This document shows, in pieces, positions 63,373-64,000 of a stretch of 64,000 nucleotides of DNA (the first letter of the stretch is position 1; the number at the start of each line of letters is the position of its first letter). A model generated the notes under the pieces. The model was given only the letters and a program-made list of their open reading frames with translations. It was not told the DNA's origin and searched no databases. Source of the stretch: Didymodactylos carnosus (taxonomy: Eukaryota; Rotifera; Eurotatoria; Philodinida; Philodinidae); assembly GCA_905250885.1 (NCBI GenBank), contig CAJNOQ010000074.1, positions 1 to 64,000 of the forward strand, written 5' to 3'. Position numbers and translations under genes: made by a program.

Positions 63373-63993
63373 ATGGTTCTCTCTGAACGTCAAAAAGATG
63401 AACTGTAAGTGTATCTGTGTAAAGAATATTTGACAATCTAATTCAAAAAAAATATTCGTTTATTTAGCAATCAAGCCATTGCAGACTATTTAGCATCAAG
63501 CGGGTATCCGACTTCATATAAAGAATTTTGTCAAGAAGCAAATATTGTACGAGTATGCAATCATTAGTTAACTTATACTTCTAAGTTTCTCTAGTTTACT
63601 TATACTTATAATTTAAATGTGTGTTTTGTTATTATTCTAGCCAGCCAATGAAGCCAGTGATAAAAAAGATCAACTTGAAAAGAAATGGACATCTGTTATA
63701 CGATTACAGAAAAAGGTATAACTAATATTAATATTTTACTTAATATGATTTAATTAGTCGATATTATGCGTATTCTTAATTTTCAGGTGATGGATCTCGA
63801 AACAAAATTACATGAAGCACAACAAGAAGCCACAGTAGGAGGACCCACTCGTGATAAACGTTTACCAACTGAATGGGTGCCTCGTCCTCCAGAAAAATTT
63901 GAGTTGAAAGGACATCGTGATCCAGTAACACGTGTTGTCTTTCATCCAACGTTTTCACTACTAGCATCGGCGAGTGAAGATGCAACAATTAAA
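63373..63993 (+). CDS. PAFAH1B1: LIS1 / PAFAH1B1, 5' part
   Basis: Dynein regulator that also forms the non-catalytic subunit of brain PAF acetylhydrolase. Four exons in view: 63373-63404, 63468-63552, 63641-63715, 63787-63993 (133 aa); a GTAAG donor follows at 63994 and the gene runs off the window. [19 protein letters not shown] and the following residues form the LisH dimerisation domain; [17 protein letters not shown] is the coiled coil; [20 protein letters not shown] begins the first WD40 repeat, up to SASEDATIK. Likeness to human LIS1 is high throughout, except for a stretch around residues 35-48. Confidence 0.97.
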
Positions 63994-64000
63994 GTAAGAA

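Overview
The window is animal nuclear DNA: AT-rich (very roughly two-thirds A+T by eye), with multi-exon genes, mostly short GT..AG introns (about 50-90 bp), and wide gene-poor stretches full of small transposon remains. The style (tiny introns, A/T-ending codons, Helitron, LINE and MITE debris, genes of a ciliated bilaterian such as CEP78, LIS1 and ninjurin) fits a rotifer, most likely a bdelloid. That placement is inference from style, not proven by any single feature.

Layout. 1-5.5 kb: non-coding, with hairpins, a TACG-rich tract and a doubtful gene relic. 5.5-7.3 kb (+): a CABIT-domain-like signalling protein. 7.3-13.4 kb: LINE tail, foldback element and CTTAAG-type MITE. 13.4-16.4 kb (+): cystathionine beta-synthase with haem ligands, PLP lysine and regulatory CBS domains. 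16.4-18.3 kb: spacer with a 76-bp piggyBac-type MITE. 18.3-21.5 kb (+): splicing factor 1. 21.5-26.1 kb: direct repeats and a Helitron fossil. 26.1-28.5 kb (-): TOM70. 28.5-30.1 kb: LINE tail. 30.1-32.1 kb (+): medium-chain acyl-CoA dehydrogenase. 32.1-40.4 kb: 8-kb gene-poor stretch with a foldback element and a 309-bp MITE. 40.4-47.8 kb (+): a ninjurin gene with two possible first exons and three interchangeable terminal exons. 47.8-51.7 kb: 0.94-kb foldback. 51.7-56.2 kb (-): CEP78, with a 21-nt microexon and an opposite-strand ORF in its largest intron. 56.2-59.7 kb: foldback, MITE and short hairpins. 59.7-61.0 kb (+): TMEM127. 61.0-63.4 kb: another foldback. 63.4-64.0 kb (+): 5' part of LIS1/PAFAH1B1, cut by the window edge.

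The genes are unrelated housekeeping or cell-biology genes, not a cluster. Exon chains were joined by hand from splice signals and remembered homologues. The summed coding lengths are whole numbers of codons and near the family sizes: CBS 550 aa, SF1 598, TOM70 594, ACADM 421, CEP78 661, TMEM127 302.

The most notable observation is the ninjurin locus. Three separate downstream exon sets (45670-45833; 46611-46635 plus 46712-46826; 47695-47840) all accept the same donor at 44866 in the same phase, and each codes a different version of the last transmembrane half of ninjurin. With two first exons the locus could make six proteins. A second theme is the density of long inverted-repeat elements with unrelated sequences (five with arms of about 140-290 bp) beside at least four MITE families, some with clear target-site duplications.
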